64,000 nucleotides of DNA from positions 248,001 to 312,000 of the forward strand of contig CANNBV010000003.1 of the NCBI GenBank assembly GCA_947502975.1, in the 5' to 3' direction. The notes under the pieces were generated by a model that was given only the letters and a program-made list of their open reading frames with translations, did no database searches and had not been told where the DNA came from. The stretch comes from an uncultured Flavobacteriaceae bacterium. GTDB taxonomy: Bacteria; Bacteroidota; Bacteroidia; Flavobacteriales; Flavobacteriaceae. Shown in pieces: positions 28,464 through 37,725 of this stretch. Position 1 is the first letter of the stretch, and each line of letters begins with the position of its first letter. A program made the translations under genes and the position numbers.

Positions 28464-29518
28464 TGAAACAGTTTAATAATACATTTTTAAAAATAGCATT
28501 CGCAGCAATCATAGTATCCTTAGTAGTTGCTTGCTCTAATGATTATGATCTTAATAGTTTAGATGAAACCCTATTTGTTCGCCATAAAAATGCAGATATG
28601 CCAGCATACATAAAGGGAAATGCTAGTGAAAAGGTTTTCTTAATAACACTACATGGTGGCCCAGGTGGTACAGGGTTAGGGTTTACAGGAACTGCATTTA
28701 ATACCATAGAAAATCAGTATGCAGTCGTATATTTTGACCAACGTGGGTCTGGAAACTCACAAGGGCATTACTCTGAAGAAGAAGTAACTATAGATATCAT
28801 GGCAGAAGATGTATTAGCACTGGTAAAAGTGCTGAAACATAAATTTGGCAATGATTCACAGTTCTTTTTATTAGGGGGTAGTTGGGGCGGAACATTAGGA
28901 ACCGCTACTTTACTAGAAGATCAAAGTGACTTTAAAGGATGGATAGAAGTAGATGGAGCAAATAATCCAGCTGGATTATATGACTTATACATTGAAACAT
29001 TTACAACTACTGCAAATACACAAATAGCCTTAGGTAATAGCGTAGATTTTTGGGAAAATCTTCTACAGCTGGTGTCTCAAGTAGATCCAATAAATAATGC
29101 CAATGATTTTGATAAACTTAATAGAGAAGCTTTCAAAGCAGAAGAAAAGTTAGTTGATGATGATTTTATAGATTCTGTGGAAAATGGTATCGAAAGTAAT
29201 AATACATTTTTCGTGTATAACTTTTTGACTACTGGTTGGAATAATAGTCAAATAGCATCTATACTTGTAGATGACCAAGGACTATTTCAAACCTTAGATT
29301 TTACTAGTCGGCTTCAAGAAATAACGATACCTTCTCTATTTATATCTGGTAAATACGACATGGTAGTACCTATAGCTTCAGCTCAAGCTGCCTTTGAAAA
29401 CATAGGTTCAACATCCAAAGAATTACTGATATTTGAAAAGTCAGGTCACGCTCCAATGTTTAGTGAACCCGATAGATTTGCTACAGAAGTTCTTCAATTT
29501 ATAGATGTGCATAAATAG
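28463..29518 (+). CDS. Alpha/beta-hydrolase lipoprotein, proline-iminopeptidase-like
   Basis: The protein has 351 residues with a lipobox (VVAC, C24). HGGPGG (64-69), DQRGSG (92-97) and GGSWGG (138-143, nucleophile S140) are the peptidase S33/prolyl iminopeptidase signature. The acid is in SGKYDMVVP and the His in KSGHAP. A tethered aminopeptidase or related hydrolase facing the periplasm or surface is likely. It is the third gene of the set and is followed by a terminator. Confidence 0.88.
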   Translation: MKQFNNTFLKIAFAAIIVSLVVACSNDYDLNSLDETLFVRHKNADMPAYIKGNASEKVFLITLHGGPGGTGLGFTGTAFNTIENQYAVVYFDQRGSGNSQGHYSEEEVTIDIMAEDVLALVKVLKHKFGNDSQFFLLGGSWGGTLGTATLLEDQSDFKGWIEVDGANNPAGLYDLYIETFTTTANTQIALGNSVDFWENLLQLVSQVDPINNANDFDKLNREAFKAEEKLVDDDFIDSVENGIESNNTFFVYNFLTTGWNNSQIASILVDDQGLFQTLDFTSRLQEITIPSLFISGKYDMVVPIASAQAAFENIGSTSKELLIFEKSGHAPMFSEPDRFATEVLQFIDVHK

Positions 29519-29571
29519 GATTCTGTGAGAACTTATATATAATCTAACAGAAATCAATTAAATAGTGCTTT

Positions 29572-29610
29572 AAAGAAAGCTAAGTTTTAACAACTATACT
29601 TTCTTTTTTT
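29572..29610 (+). terminator. Terminator after the hydrolase set
   Basis: AAAGAAAG (29572-29579) pairs with CTTTCTTT near 29599-29606, with a small internal loop and an inner AGTT/AACT pair, then a T-run to 29610. Confidence 0.6.
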
Positions 29611-29682
29611 CTTGAAAAATGTTGTGCTACAATTCTAAAACACTCTTTTTACGAAACAACAATAGAAGAGTAGTGTAATGGA

Positions 29683-30573
29683 TTATAGTTCCAAAAAATC
29701 TTCTTCAAAATTAGAGATAAAATCGTGTATATATTTTTTATTTCTCTGTTCTTTTTTAACGACCAGATAATGTTTTCGTTTTAAACCATGTTTTCCAATC
29801 CGCTTAAACATTAACTCATTTGATAATTTAAAAGGTGCTAATTGCCATTTTGGAGCACACATAACACCCATATTTGCATGTATCATTGATAATGTAATTT
29901 CAGTATAAGGAATTGCAGAAATCTTAATTGGGTTTATTCTATGAGTCTTAAGAAATTGCTCATATATAGCTACACTTTCTAGAGGAAAGGAGTTGATTAG
30001 TAAATGTACATTTGCGAAATGACTTGCTTCTAGATATTCTAAACTGTTGAGGGTATTTTCTTTATGAATAATAGCAAAAATTTCATCTTCAAAAACCTTA
30101 ATACTCTCCAATTCTTCTGATGCGGGTTTATATGTTACAATAGCAATATCTATGTCATCAGATAATACTTGTGAGATGGTTTGGTGTGTCGCACCAAGAG
30201 TGACATCTATTTCAATTTCTGGATACAGTATACCCATTTTCTGTATAAATGATGGTATAGAATGAAAAAAAGATTGGCATTCTGCACTTAATTTAATAGA
30301 ACCTTTTGAACCTTCTTTAATATGTTTTATAGCACTAAAACCTTTATCAATAGAACTGAATAGATTATTAGCCAATTTATATAGTTCAGAGCCCTCTTGA
30401 GTTAAATCCCATTTATTTCTGGTTCTATGGAAAACTTTAAAACCTAATCGCTCTTCTAACTCACGCAATTGATGACTTAAAGCAGACTGTGTTAAAAATA
30501 AACGCTCAGTAGAATTTGCTATACTACCTTCTTCTGCAATAGTTTTTATTAACCTAAAATACTTGAGTTCCAT
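29683..30573 (-). CDS. LysR-family transcriptional regulator
   Basis: The protein has 296 residues from the ATG at 30573 (MELKYFRLIKTIAEEGS). The winged helix (about 3-62) includes TERLFLTQSALSHQLRELEERLG, and the effector domain follows (about 88-290). An upstream in-frame start at 30624 would add 17 residues before the standard LysR start and is rejected. It is divergent from a TonB-dependent receptor and an Asp/Glu racemase, which are its likely targets. Confidence 0.93.
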   Translation of the reverse strand: MELKYFRLIKTIAEEGSIANSTERLFLTQSALSHQLRELEERLGFKVFHRTRNKWDLTQEGSELYKLANNLFSSIDKGFSAIKHIKEGSKGSIKLSAECQSFFHSIPSFIQKMGILYPEIEIDVTLGATHQTISQVLSDDIDIAIVTYKPASEELESIKVFEDEIFAIIHKENTLNSLEYLEASHFANVHLLINSFPLESVAIYEQFLKTHRINPIKISAIPYTEITLSMIHANMGVMCAPKWQLAPFKLSNELMFKRIGKHGLKRKHYLVVKKEQRNKKYIHDFISNFEEDFLEL

Positions 30574-30578
30574 AAATA

Positions 30579-30586
30579 CAAAGATA
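30579..30586 (-). promoter_or_regulatory. Candidate -7 promoter element for the LysR gene
   Basis: The minus strand reads TATCTTTG, matching TAnnTTTG, only 5 nt before the chosen ATG. If real, the transcript would be nearly leaderless. Confidence 0.3.
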
Positions 30587-30708
30587 GCTAGCTTAACTAT
30601 AAGTTGTAGTTGAAAATATTTCAATTACAATTTTATTTATATCAATTTCAAAACGGTTCATCCCTAATTATCAGTCATAGTTTTGCTGAAATTAAAATCA
30701 AATTTAAC

Positions 30709-33123
30709 ATGTTTTCTAATTTCAAACTTATACATAAACGTATAGTCTTTCTCGCTATACTTATTTCTATTTCAGTAAATGCTCAAACGGTACTAAAAGG
30801 CAAAATTATTGACAAAAGTACCCAACAACCCATTGAATTTGCTGATATAATAATAACAAGTTCTTTAATGGATTATCCCATTGGAACCATCACAGATATT
30901 GATGGAAATTTCGAATTGTCATTAAATAAAGGGCTTTACAAATTAATAGTTTTATTTGTTGGAAAAGAACTAATAGTCAAAGACATTGAAATTAAAGACA
31001 AGGACATTGATTTAGGAATACTTTTAATTGAAAATTCCCGGCAATTAGATGAAGTCGTTATAACTTCAAAAAAGAAACTGATAGAACGTAAAATTGATCG
31101 ATTAGTTTTTAATGTAGAAAATTCATCTAAAGCATCACAAGGAGACGCTTTAGAAATTTTAAGAGTTACACCTGGAGTTCGTGTACAAAACGATCAAATT
31201 AAAATGATTGGAAAAAGCAATCTTCAAGTCATGATTAATGATAAAATTGTGCAATTGTCAGAAGAAGATTTGGCAAATTTTTTAAAATCGATTGCATCAG
31301 AAGATATTAAAAATATAGAAGTGATTACAACGCCACCAGCAAAATATGAAGCATCTGGTAATAGTGGTTTAATAAATATAACCTTAAAGCAGGCTAAAAA
31401 AGATTCTTGGAATGCACAGTTAAAGTCATCTTACATACAACGACGTTACGCCACTGGCACTTTTGGTGGAAGTTTTAATTTTAATAAAGAAAATTTTAGT
31501 GTTGCAACGTCTATAAATTATAGAGATGGTGCATATTATCAAGAGCAAGATGATTATGCCTATTTTTCAGATGGACTCTGGTATACATCATCTCCATTTA
31601 AGGGCGAATTTAAAGGATTGAATGGCAGATTAGATTTGAATTATAAAATTTCATCTAAATGGGAAATGGGTGCACAATATCTACATAACAATGCTACTTT
31701 TTATTACACAGACACACCTTATACTCCAGTTTTTGATTATAATACAAATGAAATAATAAGGTCTCTTCAATCTGAAGGAACCGCAGATTTGAACCCCAAA
31801 TTTCATTCTGTAAGCTATAATAATGAAGTTAAGTTAGATAGTTTAGACAGAAAAATAACTTTGAATCTTGATTACTTTACTTATACAAATCCAGATATAA
31901 AAAAATATAGCGGAAAATCTACAATACAAAATCCATTATCAGAACAATTTTTTAAGGGTATAAACACGAATAAACAAGATGTTACTAATAAGTCTGTTAA
32001 ATTAGATGTTGCGTATCCATTAAATTGGATTAATTTGGGTTTTGGAGGAAAAATAGCCAATTCAAAATCTATAAATACTATTTCGTTTTTTAATAGTGGG
32101 TTAGTCGATAACCCCATAGTTGATATGCCATTATCAGAAAATAATTTTGAATATAAAGAAGATATTCAAGCCCTATATCTTTCAGCAAATAAAATGATTA
32201 ACGAAAAATGGAACACACAACTTGGGTTAAGATTAGAAGCTACTCAAACAAATGCTGCGTCTAGCAATCTAAATTTGTCTACAAAAAATGAGTATACTAA
32301 ATTGTTTCCAACGTTCTATGTTTCATATGATGCTACGGAAAATTCAAACGTCTCCTTTAATTATAGCAAACGCATTCAACGACCAAACTTTTTTCAGTTA
32401 AATCCAAATATCTATTTCACGAATCCATTTCAAACCATTGAGGGAAATGCATTCTTACAACCCGCTTTTATTGATAATTTTGAGTTAACCAATACCTATA
32501 AAAATTTTGTAACTAAATTGTATTATAGCTACGAAGATAATTTGTTTTCACAAGTGCCTTTGGCAGATTCTACCACAAACATCATTCGTTTTACTAATGA
32601 GAATTTTATAAATACAAAGCGTTTTGGGATTTCTGAAAATTATACCTTTGATAAAATTATATGGTGGAGTAGTAATAATAGTTTTGATATTAATTATTCT
32701 AAATCAGAATTCAATTTAGAAGAAGCGCAAGACAGCCAAGAAGGTATAAACGCAACGATATCTACTTACAATGATATTAACTTAAACGCAGATAAAACAC
32801 TCAATATGGGAATTAATTATTGGTATAGCTTTCCAGGTATAAACGGTGTTTATAAAACAAAATCAGCAAGTTCGTTATCATTATCTATCCAATATGTATT
32901 GCTTGACAAGAACCTAAATATTAGCCTAAGAGGAAATGATCTCTTTAAGTCTTCAGCAGAGAGAAATGAGAGTCGCGTTAATGGCGTATTACAAACAGCT
33001 AGATATTACTATGATAGTAGATCATTGCAATTATCTGTAAGCTATAAATTTGGGAATAAAGCCTTAAAAGCTAAAACACACAAAACCGGTAATAGTGAAG
33101 AAAGAAGCAGAACAGGGAATTAA
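30709..33123 (+). CDS. TonB-dependent receptor-like outer-membrane protein (CarboxypepD_reg type)
   Basis: From ATG 30709 the product has 804 residues with a signal peptide (ending VNAQ), a CarboxypepD_reg-like domain (about 25-105: KGKIIDKSTQQPIEFADI), a plug (about 120-220, including VMINDK and NSGLINITLK) and a beta-barrel to the C-terminus. It lacks a long conserved TonB box that I can see. The in-frame upstream start at 30610 puts 33 residues before the signal peptide and is rejected. It is divergent from the LysR gene and 38 bp before a racemase gene. The ligand is unknown; uptake of a peptide or amino-acid-related compound is only a guess from the neighbours. Confidence 0.88.
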   Translation: MFSNFKLIHKRIVFLAILISISVNAQTVLKGKIIDKSTQQPIEFADIIITSSLMDYPIGTITDIDGNFELSLNKGLYKLIVLFVGKELIVKDIEIKDKDIDLGILLIENSRQLDEVVITSKKKLIERKIDRLVFNVENSSKASQGDALEILRVTPGVRVQNDQIKMIGKSNLQVMINDKIVQLSEEDLANFLKSIASEDIKNIEVITTPPAKYEASGNSGLINITLKQAKKDSWNAQLKSSYIQRRYATGTFGGSFNFNKENFSVATSINYRDGAYYQEQDDYAYFSDGLWYTSSPFKGEFKGLNGRLDLNYKISSKWEMGAQYLHNNATFYYTDTPYTPVFDYNTNEIIRSLQSEGTADLNPKFHSVSYNNEVKLDSLDRKITLNLDYFTYTNPDIKKYSGKSTIQNPLSEQFFKGINTNKQDVTNKSVKLDVAYPLNWINLGFGGKIANSKSINTISFFNSGLVDNPIVDMPLSENNFEYKEDIQALYLSANKMINEKWNTQLGLRLEATQTNAASSNLNLSTKNEYTKLFPTFYVSYDATENSNVSFNYSKRIQRPNFFQLNPNIYFTNPFQTIEGNAFLQPAFIDNFELTNTYKNFVTKLYYSYEDNLFSQVPLADSTTNIIRFTNENFINTKRFGISENYTFDKIIWWSSNNSFDINYSKSEFNLEEAQDSQEGINATISTYNDINLNADKTLNMGINYWYSFPGINGVYKTKSASSLSLSIQYVLLDKNLNISLRGNDLFKSSAERNESRVNGVLQTARYYYDSRSLQLSVSYKFGNKALKAKTHKTGNSEERSRTGN

Positions 33124-33155
33124 TAATATATACTAACGATTTACAACTAAATAGC

Positions 33156-33857
33156 ATGCATATGAAAACAATAGGATTGATAGGAGGGATGAGTTGGGAA
33201 TCATCAAAACTGTATTATGAGTTTTTAAATACTAAAGCAAAAGATATACTAGGAGGTTCACATTCTGCAAAATGTATTATGGTCTCAGTAGATTTTGCAG
33301 ACATTGAACGTTTAACTATTAAAGGTGATTGGGGTGCTATTGGAGAATTGATAAAGCATGCTGCGCAACAATTAGAAAGGGCAGGGGCAGATATTATTAT
33401 ATTATGTACAAACACGATACATTTAGTAAGTCATTATATTTCTGAAAATGTAAATATTCCGTTTCTTCATATTGCCACAACCACAGGAGAATCCATCACA
33501 AGTATGGGCCTAAAAAAAGTAGCACTCTTAGGTACAAGATTCACTATGGAAAAAGAGTTTTATACCAACATATTAGTTAATAATTTTGAACTCGAAGTCA
33601 TAATTCCTGAAACAAAAGGTAGACAAGTTGTTCACGATATTATTTATAACGAATTGGTTAAAGGACAGTTTACAAATACTTCTAAGCAAGAAATCATTAA
33701 CATTATAAAAACATTACAAAACCAAGGCGCACAAGGTGTTATCTTGGGATGTACAGAATTACCTATACTAATTTCAGAATTAGACATAGAAATTCCAATC
33801 TTTGATACAGGAAAAATTCACGCTTATAAAGCTTTAGAGTGGAGTATTGAGGGTTAA
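33156..33857 (+). CDS. Aspartate/glutamate racemase family protein
   Basis: The protein has 233 residues. The two catalytic Cys are C84 in ILCTNTIH and C199 in GCTELPIL, and the start is TIGLIGGMSWESS. This matches the Asp/Glu/hydantoin racemase superfamily, RacX/YgeA-like subgroup, which interconverts L- and D-amino acids in the cytoplasm. A second ATG at 33162 (MKTIGLIGG) is an equally good start. It probably shares a transcript with the receptor gene just upstream. Confidence 0.9.
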   Translation: MHMKTIGLIGGMSWESSKLYYEFLNTKAKDILGGSHSAKCIMVSVDFADIERLTIKGDWGAIGELIKHAAQQLERAGADIIILCTNTIHLVSHYISENVNIPFLHIATTTGESITSMGLKKVALLGTRFTMEKEFYTNILVNNFELEVIIPETKGRQVVHDIIYNELVKGQFTNTSKQEIINIIKTLQNQGAQGVILGCTELPILISELDIEIPIFDTGKIHAYKALEWSIEG

Positions 33858-33980
33858 AGAAATTGATGAAATTGAAAGCAAAATGTGCACGGAATGATTT
33901 TATTTCACGAATTTTTCTGCTTTTCTCAACATAGTGAGTAGAAAATAAAATATTTTTTACTTTTTTTGTAAGAGCATAGA

Positions 33981-34006
33981 TTAATATACGACTGTTCGAA
34001 TATTAA
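33981..34006. promoter_or_regulatory. TetR operator copy 1 (before tetR)
   Basis: TTAATAT (33981-33987) and ATATTAA (34000-34006) are outer palindromic arms around ACGACTGTTCGA. The left part AATATACGA is shared with the two downstream copies. It ends 1 bp before the tetR start, which is consistent with autorepression. Confidence 0.7.
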
Positions 34007-34007
34007 A

Positions 34008-34586
34008 ATGAAAAAAGAGAATATACATAGAGCTTTAGAAACCGGGATAAAGATCTTGAGCCAAAAAGGGTATCATAATCTTGGTTTAAGGGAGTTTTTG
34101 GAAAACGCCGAAATTCCTAGTGGTTCATTTTACTATTATTTCAAGAGCAAGGAAGACTTTGCTGCTAAAGTATTGGAATACTATGGAGATAAAGGTGTGA
34201 CTTACTATACAGCAAGATTACTTGATAGTGATATGCCGTATGAAAAAAGGATTGAAACCATTTTTAATGAAGAACTAAAGCGATTAGATGACTCGGAATA
34301 TAAAGAAGGTTGTATGGTTGGAAGTCTTTCTAGTGAAATTGCTGGACAGAGTGAGGTTATTAAGAAGGTTGCCGACAACAATTACAAAAAATGGCAGGCG
34401 ATATTTCATCAGTTTTTCACAGAAGGACAAGAGCATGGCGTTTTTTCTAAAGATTTTGAAGCCTCAGAAATGGCAGTGTTCTTTCTTACAAGCAGACAGG
34501 GTGCTATGACACATATGAAGGCTACAGGAAATGACGAATCGTATAAATTGTTCAAGTCTTTTATAATGAAAATAATAGAAAATTAA
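34008..34586 (+). CDS. TetR/AcrR-family transcriptional regulator
   Basis: The protein has 192 residues. The N-terminal HTH (about 25-50: LREFLENAEIPSGSFYYYFKSKEDF) is typical of TetR/AcrR. The C-terminal half is helical and resembles the YcdC/QacR-like ligand domain, containing GCMVGSLSSE. A palindrome abuts its start and related sites lie before the next two genes, so it probably represses itself and the downstream outer-membrane, NTF2-like and LolA-fold genes until a small ligand binds. Confidence 0.94.
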   Translation: MKKENIHRALETGIKILSQKGYHNLGLREFLENAEIPSGSFYYYFKSKEDFAAKVLEYYGDKGVTYYTARLLDSDMPYEKRIETIFNEELKRLDDSEYKEGCMVGSLSSEIAGQSEVIKKVADNNYKKWQAIFHQFFTEGQEHGVFSKDFEASEMAVFFLTSRQGAMTHMKATGNDESYKLFKSFIMKIIEN

Positions 34587-34600
34587 TTTTTTTAATATTT

Positions 34601-34619
34601 AATATACGAACGTTCTAAT
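34601..34619. promoter_or_regulatory. TetR operator copy 2
   Basis: AATATACGAACGTTCTAAT has the perfect 8-bp palindrome GAACGTTC at its centre (34608-34615). It is identical over 19 nt to the copy at 35271. It lies between tetR and the outer-membrane protein gene. Confidence 0.75.
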
Positions 34620-34710
34620 ACTAAATATCAATTTATAATAGACAATTACAAAATTTTAAAAAACAAAATAACGCACTAAAACATCTATTAATTTTTTAAC
34701 CAAATATATC

Positions 34711-35253
34711 ATGAGTAAAAATATTTTATCAGGAATTATCATATACTTTCTTACTAGTGGTTTAATGGCTCAAAACCAAGATATACAGGCTACTATTGCA
34801 GAAAATTTTAAAGCTTCGGAGCTTTATCAATTTCAAGAAAGTCAAAATAAAGACGAGCCTAAAGAACTGTTCATTGGATTGATTTTTGCTCCCTTTGCAG
34901 CCACAACTTTTGAAGGAGATCCTCCGTTTTCAACAGATACCTCATTATTTTTAACAGCAGCAGTGGTAAAAGGGGATTGGTCTGTTGCGCCATATTATAA
35001 CTTTGGTACCAATAGTGCAGGAGCTTTTTTAACCTATAATATTATAGACGATTTAGGATCCTATGTTTCTTCAGATAAGGCACTCACAGGAAATACAGGA
35101 ACCTATGCTCTCGGATTTACTACGCCAATACTAGAAGATTATATTCAAGGTTATGTTGAAATAGGAGGTACCTATGGAGATGATGCCACTGCTTTTTTTG
35201 GTGTAGGGCTTTACTTTAATATTCTTAAATCTGTTAAGTCTTGGAGATATTGA
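34711..35253 (+). CDS. Secreted or outer-membrane protein, unrecognised, in the TetR locus
   Basis: The protein has 180 residues with a signal peptide (ending LMAQ). The mature part has a short helical start and then glycine-rich amphipathic strands (LFIGLIFAPF, VAPYYNFGTN, YVEIGGTYGDD, FFGVGLYFNIL) as in small outer-membrane barrels. No family was recognised. An operator copy lies about 90 bp upstream, so it is probably under TetR control. Confidence 0.7.
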   Translation: MSKNILSGIIIYFLTSGLMAQNQDIQATIAENFKASELYQFQESQNKDEPKELFIGLIFAPFAATTFEGDPPFSTDTSLFLTAAVVKGDWSVAPYYNFGTNSAGAFLTYNIIDDLGSYVSSDKALTGNTGTYALGFTTPILEDYIQGYVEIGGTYGDDATAFFGVGLYFNILKSVKSWRY

Positions 35254-35270
35254 GTTTATTTTTAGCATAT

Positions 35271-35289
35271 AATATACGAACGTTCTAAT
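35271..35289. promoter_or_regulatory. TetR operator copy 3
   Basis: The same 19-nt sequence as at 34601 is present here, with the GAACGTTC centre at 35278-35285, about 70 bp before the NTF2-like gene. Confidence 0.75.
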
Positions 35290-35360
35290 TTATAATACGA
35301 TATCATAGTAAAATAGTTGCACTATGATTTCTGTTCAAATAAGCAACTAAAAAAACAAAA

Positions 35361-35747
35361 ATGGAAACAAAAGAAGAAGTACAAAAATTTGAAGAATACA
35401 AGAAAATAGTTGATGCTCTCCAACCTTATTTTGAAGGTGGACGGAGAGGAGATGGTCAATTAATGATTACTGCATTTTATGATCATGCGTATGTCGTAGG
35501 ATCTATGGATGGAGCATTCATGAACGTCAATAGAGAAGATTTTGGCAAAGGAATGGATGCCTTTGGATCAGCAAACGATATGCAATATCATATAGCTTGG
35601 ATTGATATTTCAGGACCTGCTGCGGCAGTTAAACTTGAAATTACCAATTGGGTAGGGTTTCGCTTTACAGATTTCTTCGCTATGTATAAAAAAGACGGAG
35701 AATGGAAAATTAGTGCAAAGGTCTACGATTCTCATTCACGCAATTAA
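35361..35747 (+). CDS. NTF2-like / putative lumazine-binding family protein
   Basis: The protein has 128 residues with the Lumazine_bd_2/SnoaL-like layout: an N-terminal helix, YFEGGRRGDGQLMITAFYDHA, a D-containing strand and a C-terminal FTDFFAMYKKDGEWKI strand pair. Members are small cone-fold proteins; some are enzymes, many are of unknown role. There is no signal peptide, so it is cytoplasmic. It follows operator copy 3 and is probably in the TetR regulon. The lumazine name does not establish the ligand. Confidence 0.85.
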   Translation: METKEEVQKFEEYKKIVDALQPYFEGGRRGDGQLMITAFYDHAYVVGSMDGAFMNVNREDFGKGMDAFGSANDMQYHIAWIDISGPAAAVKLEITNWVGFRFTDFFAMYKKDGEWKISAKVYDSHSRN

Positions 35748-35792
35748 TAATTAAATACATCATAATCTTTTTAAAAAATAAAATAATTTATC

Positions 35793-36578
35793 ATGAAAAA
35801 AATAATTTTTAAAGTCCTCACATTAGTACTCATTACATTTGTAACTACAGCACAAGCACAAGAAGCCAAAGAATTGATTAATAAAGTGGTAGAAGCTAAT
35901 GGTGGCAGTAAAGCCTTATATAAATTGAAGGATGTATCCTATGATTATATATTTAAAGTTAAGGATAACAATTTAACTGATGTTTCTATAGAGCGGTACA
36001 TTTTTGATGGCGAAGTCTCTTATGCCAAATATACAAAAAGGCAAGTTTATGTTTTACCACAAATGCCTGGTAAAAAATATACACAGTTCTTTGATGGTAA
36101 CCATTCTGTTTCTAAAATGGATGATAAAATTATTACAGAGGAACAACCAGCATTTCTCGGTCATATCTTCAGAAAAACGAACTATTATTGGTTTACCATG
36201 ATGTTCAAGTTATCAGATCCAGGTGTAAATCATAAAATGTTGCCTTCTAGAAATGCAGATGGAACAACTTATAAGGTAGTTGAGATGAGTTTTGGGGATA
36301 ATGTAGGCGAATCTAGCAAGGATAGGTATATTTTATACATCAATCCAAAAACGTATAGAGTAGATCAATTTCTATATAATGCTATCGGATTTGGTCTTAC
36401 CGAACCTAATATAGTGAAAGTTAAATATGAAAAAGTAGATGGAGTCTATTTGCCTACATATCGTAAATATGCTCCCGCTGATTGGGATGGAAATGTATTA
36501 AAAGAATCTTGGACAGAACAGTTTTCGAAGAATGTAAAATTTAATAATGGGTATAATTTAGAAAATATACAGATTTAA
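35793..36578 (+). CDS. Secreted LolA/LolB-fold-like protein, unrecognised family
   Basis: The protein has 261 residues with a signal peptide (ending AQAQ). The opening AKELINKVVEANGGSKALYKLKDV and the alternating strand pattern after it resemble outer-membrane lipoprotein-sorting (LolA-like) folds, which bind lipid in a half barrel. The mature protein has no lipobox. It is 45 bp after the NTF2-like gene with no operator between them, so the two are probably co-transcribed under TetR. A lipid or hydrophobic ligand is inferred only from fold resemblance. Confidence 0.7.
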   Translation: MKKIIFKVLTLVLITFVTTAQAQEAKELINKVVEANGGSKALYKLKDVSYDYIFKVKDNNLTDVSIERYIFDGEVSYAKYTKRQVYVLPQMPGKKYTQFFDGNHSVSKMDDKIITEEQPAFLGHIFRKTNYYWFTMMFKLSDPGVNHKMLPSRNADGTTYKVVEMSFGDNVGESSKDRYILYINPKTYRVDQFLYNAIGFGLTEPNIVKVKYEKVDGVYLPTYRKYAPADWDGNVLKESWTEQFSKNVKFNNGYNLENIQI

Positions 36579-36625
36579 TATCCTTAATTCATTGGTATCA
36601 CGACTCATCAATAAATTATAAGTCT

Positions 36626-36734
36626 TACTCAAGCTTAGCTCTGGCTAGTCAATTTACAATCTCTACCGATTAGGAGGTTTTAAATAGAGCGCTTTGCACT
36701 TACAGTAATGTACATCCTTAGCTGAGTTTGAGTA
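36626..36734. repeat. Imperfect inverted repeat in a 262-bp intergenic region
   Basis: TACTCAAGCTTAGCT (36626-36640) is the near inverse of AGCTGAGTTTGAGTA (36720-36734), with two mismatches and 79 bp between. No gene is seen from 36579 to 36840. It could be a small repeat element or a structured untranslated region. Confidence 0.4.
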
Positions 36735-36840
36735 AAAAGCTTATCATTATATAAAGTCGTAAACTATTACAAAATATATCAATACTAAATAACCATATAG
36801 GAAACATATCGCCGCTAAGCAAACCAACAAAAAGTAAATT

Positions 36841-37653
36841 ATGATACCTGAACATATACTCAATAGAAAAGGAGCGAGGAGCCTAAAAGATTTAAATCCT
36901 GAAGTGATAGAATACTTAAACGCAGGAAAAATAGAAACCAAGAATTTAATGGAATGGTTGGCAATAGATCAACTTATGCTGTTAAAAACCGTATTAACGA
37001 CAGCAGATAAGATGGATTGGTATCAATCTTTTGAAGAAGCAGTAAATTCTCAGAAAAAACCAACATCCAATAGTACTACAAAGGTAATAGGCAAAACTTT
37101 TGCACAATTGTCCAATGCTGCTTTTGCTAAAAAATATTTATCCAATAACCCAAGCGATATGGTTCGTTGTTGGGGCTGTTGGGCAGAAAGTGTATTTCAA
37201 GATTCGATCGATGGTTTATTGGATGCAATGAAACCCCATGCAGCAGATAGACATTTCATGAATCGTGAAGTAGTCATTTTTGCTTCTAAAGAACGAATTA
37301 TTGATGATTTGGATACCGCAACCCAAATATTATCTGATTGGACTACCGAACAAGATGAGAATGTCCGACGATATGTAGCTGAAGCACTACGACCAATAGG
37401 AGTGTGGACCAAAAAAATTCCTGAATTTCAAGAAAACCCTGAAAAAGGATTACCACTTCTTGAATCCTTAAAATCAGATTCTTCCAAATATGTACGTGAT
37501 TCTGTAGCGAATTGGCTGAATGATACAAGTAAATCACAACCCGACTGGGTAAAAACAGTTTGTAATCGATGGGAAAAAGAATCTATGACGAAAGAAACTA
37601 CATATATCGTTAAAAAAGGCTTGCGAACTATTGAAAAAAATGAGCAAAAATAA
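36841..37653 (+). CDS. DNA alkylation repair (AlkC/AlkD-like HEAT-repeat) protein
   Basis: The protein has 270 residues, almost all helical. The C-terminal half has the HEAT-like run typical of AlkC/AlkD-family proteins (EALRPIGVWTKKIPEF, LESLKSDSSKYVRDSVANWLND). Family members excise alkylated bases such as 3-methyladenine without base flipping. The exact subfamily and catalytic Asp/Glu could not be fixed by eye. The gene stands alone and is convergent with the receptor gene at 37726. Confidence 0.8.
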   Translation: MIPEHILNRKGARSLKDLNPEVIEYLNAGKIETKNLMEWLAIDQLMLLKTVLTTADKMDWYQSFEEAVNSQKKPTSNSTTKVIGKTFAQLSNAAFAKKYLSNNPSDMVRCWGCWAESVFQDSIDGLLDAMKPHAADRHFMNREVVIFASKERIIDDLDTATQILSDWTTEQDENVRRYVAEALRPIGVWTKKIPEFQENPEKGLPLLESLKSDSSKYVRDSVANWLNDTSKSQPDWVKTVCNRWEKESMTKETTYIVKKGLRTIEKNEQK

Positions 37654-37725
37654 ACTGATTATTCTGTGTGATTTTGGATAGAATAATGTTAAAAGTATGA
37701 ATCATTAAAGTATTATCTATGAAAG

